From Fen-330 sp050008465 (lineage in GTDB: Bacteria > Acidobacteriota > Terriglobia > Bryobacterales > Bryobacteraceae), in contig JBEKMO010000005.1 of NCBI GenBank assembly GCA_050008465.1, forward strand, positions 1 through 64,000: DNA of 64,000 nucleotides, written 5' to 3'. A program made the position numbers and the translations under genes. Below are positions 63,694 to 64,000 of the stretch, in pieces (within the stretch, counting starts at the first letter, position 1; the number at the start of each line of letters is the position of its first letter). Under the pieces are notes generated by a model, which did not search any database, had not been told where the DNA came from, and saw only the letters and a program-made list of their open reading frames with translations.

Positions 63694-63843
63694 GCGCTCG
63701 TTTCCTCAACCCAAACTACCTCTGCCTTTGCCCGCTCTCCCTGCGCGCCACCCCGCATCGCGCTGAAAACACGCCTATTAAAACACCCCCTCCCGCCGTG
63801 ACCACCCATCCCTTTTGCCTCCATTTCCGCAACCGAGGACTCC

Positions 63844-63893
63844 GCAACCGAGAGACTGCCTCGGCCGTCCGCTGTGGGGACGGCCCAGGCTGT
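63844..63893 (+). repeat. 60-bp hairpin repeat, copy C (truncated)
   Basis: It starts GCAACCGAGAGACTGCC and keeps the inner hairpin but stops at AGGCTGT without the GGTTGC tail. A partial extra start, GCAACCGAGGAC, lies immediately before it at 63829-63840. It is upstream of the first gene of the phage cluster. Confidence 0.8.
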
Positions 63894-63923
63894 TTGAATG
63901 TATAGGTGAGGCGAAGCGGAAGA

Positions 63924-63998
63924 AGTTCCTCCCGCTGGCTAGAATGCCAAGACCAGCTGAATTTGGCAGCTGGCTCAGAAACCAGATCGGGAGGAACT
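63924..63998. other. Nested inverted repeats at the window edge
   Basis: Outer arms AGTTCCTCCCG (63924-63934) and CGGGAGGAACT (63988-63998) are perfectly complementary. Within them CCAGCTG and CAGCTGG form a second hairpin around AATTTGG. This may be a structured RNA or the end of a mobile element continuing beyond the window. Confidence 0.4.
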
Positions 63999-64000
63999 AT

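Larger units (their letters stand above)
63694..64000. other. Non-coding region upstream of the phage-like cluster
   Basis: These 307 bases hold repeat copy C (63844-63893) and a nested inverted-repeat structure at 63924-63998, and must contain any local promoter of the cluster. I find no convincing sigma-70 boxes and no coding sequence. The window ends here. Confidence 0.5.

Noticed and set aside
46578..64000. Ordinary complete prophage
   Set aside because: No integrase, repressor, replication, holin or endolysin gene and no tRNA-borne attachment site is visible; however, the window ends 307 bases upstream of the first gene, so this is only a provisional rejection.

Overview
The window looks like a high-GC member of Acidobacteriota, most likely the Bryobacterales/Solibacter group (subdivision 3). 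The strongest pointers are an NHL-repeat protein ending in the Solibacter-type C-terminal domain, two very large Oar-like TonB-dependent receptors, a CpxAR-type regulator pair beside them, and short interspersed palindromic repeats. This placement rests on family knowledge, not on a database search.

Layout. (1) 1-6.2 kb: a partial gene end (possibly a transposase), a secreted protein of unknown function, a DUF2283 protein, a PD-(D/E)XK nuclease with an overlapping partner gene, a secreted SRPBCC-like protein, a lone receiver protein, an internally deleted Crp/Fnr pseudogene and a CDF metal exporter. (2) 6.2-26.6 kb: an electron-transfer island. It holds a fused Nfn/GltA-type transhydrogenase and an mtrCAB-like porin-cytochrome conduit (two decaheme cytochromes plus an MtrB/PioB barrel). 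Next come a tetraheme, a pentaheme and a nonaheme cytochrome, a cytochrome b/Rieske pair, and a HybA/NrfD quinone module with a degenerate GcvH-like protein. A heme-binding sensor kinase with a sigma-54 activator, an archaemetzincin and a radical SAM/SPASM enzyme close the island. There are 38 CXXCH motifs in five cytochromes and one more in the kinase. The likely electron path is menaquinol to the membrane complexes, then periplasmic cytochromes, then the Mtr conduit, then an extracellular acceptor. The kinase and activator could control the conduit through a sigma-54 promoter at 9034-9049 and a palindrome just upstream.

(3) 26.6-46.5 kb: host-type genes. These are secreted proteins, two Oar-like receptors, a DUF5666 protein, the NHL protein, an outer-membrane barrel, the OmpR-type two-component system, a GH31-like protein that has lost most of its catalytic barrel, an M24 peptidase, a POT-family peptide transporter and a Wzt-like ABC ATPase.

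(4) 46.6-63.7 kb: a co-directional (minus strand) cluster of phage head and tail genes in canonical order: small protein, terminase, portal, scaffold, P22-type coat, connectors, tail tube, a G/GT-type tail chaperone with a clear -1 frameshift signal, a very short tape measure, two DUF2460-like proteins, a hub and a large distal protein. No integrase, repressor, replication or lysis gene is visible. A gene-transfer-agent-like or domesticated phage is a reasonable reading, though the window ends just upstream of the cluster.

Three copies of a 60-bp hairpin repeat lie inside or at the edge of the phage cluster. A 26-bp repeat occurs in both the respiratory and the phage regions.
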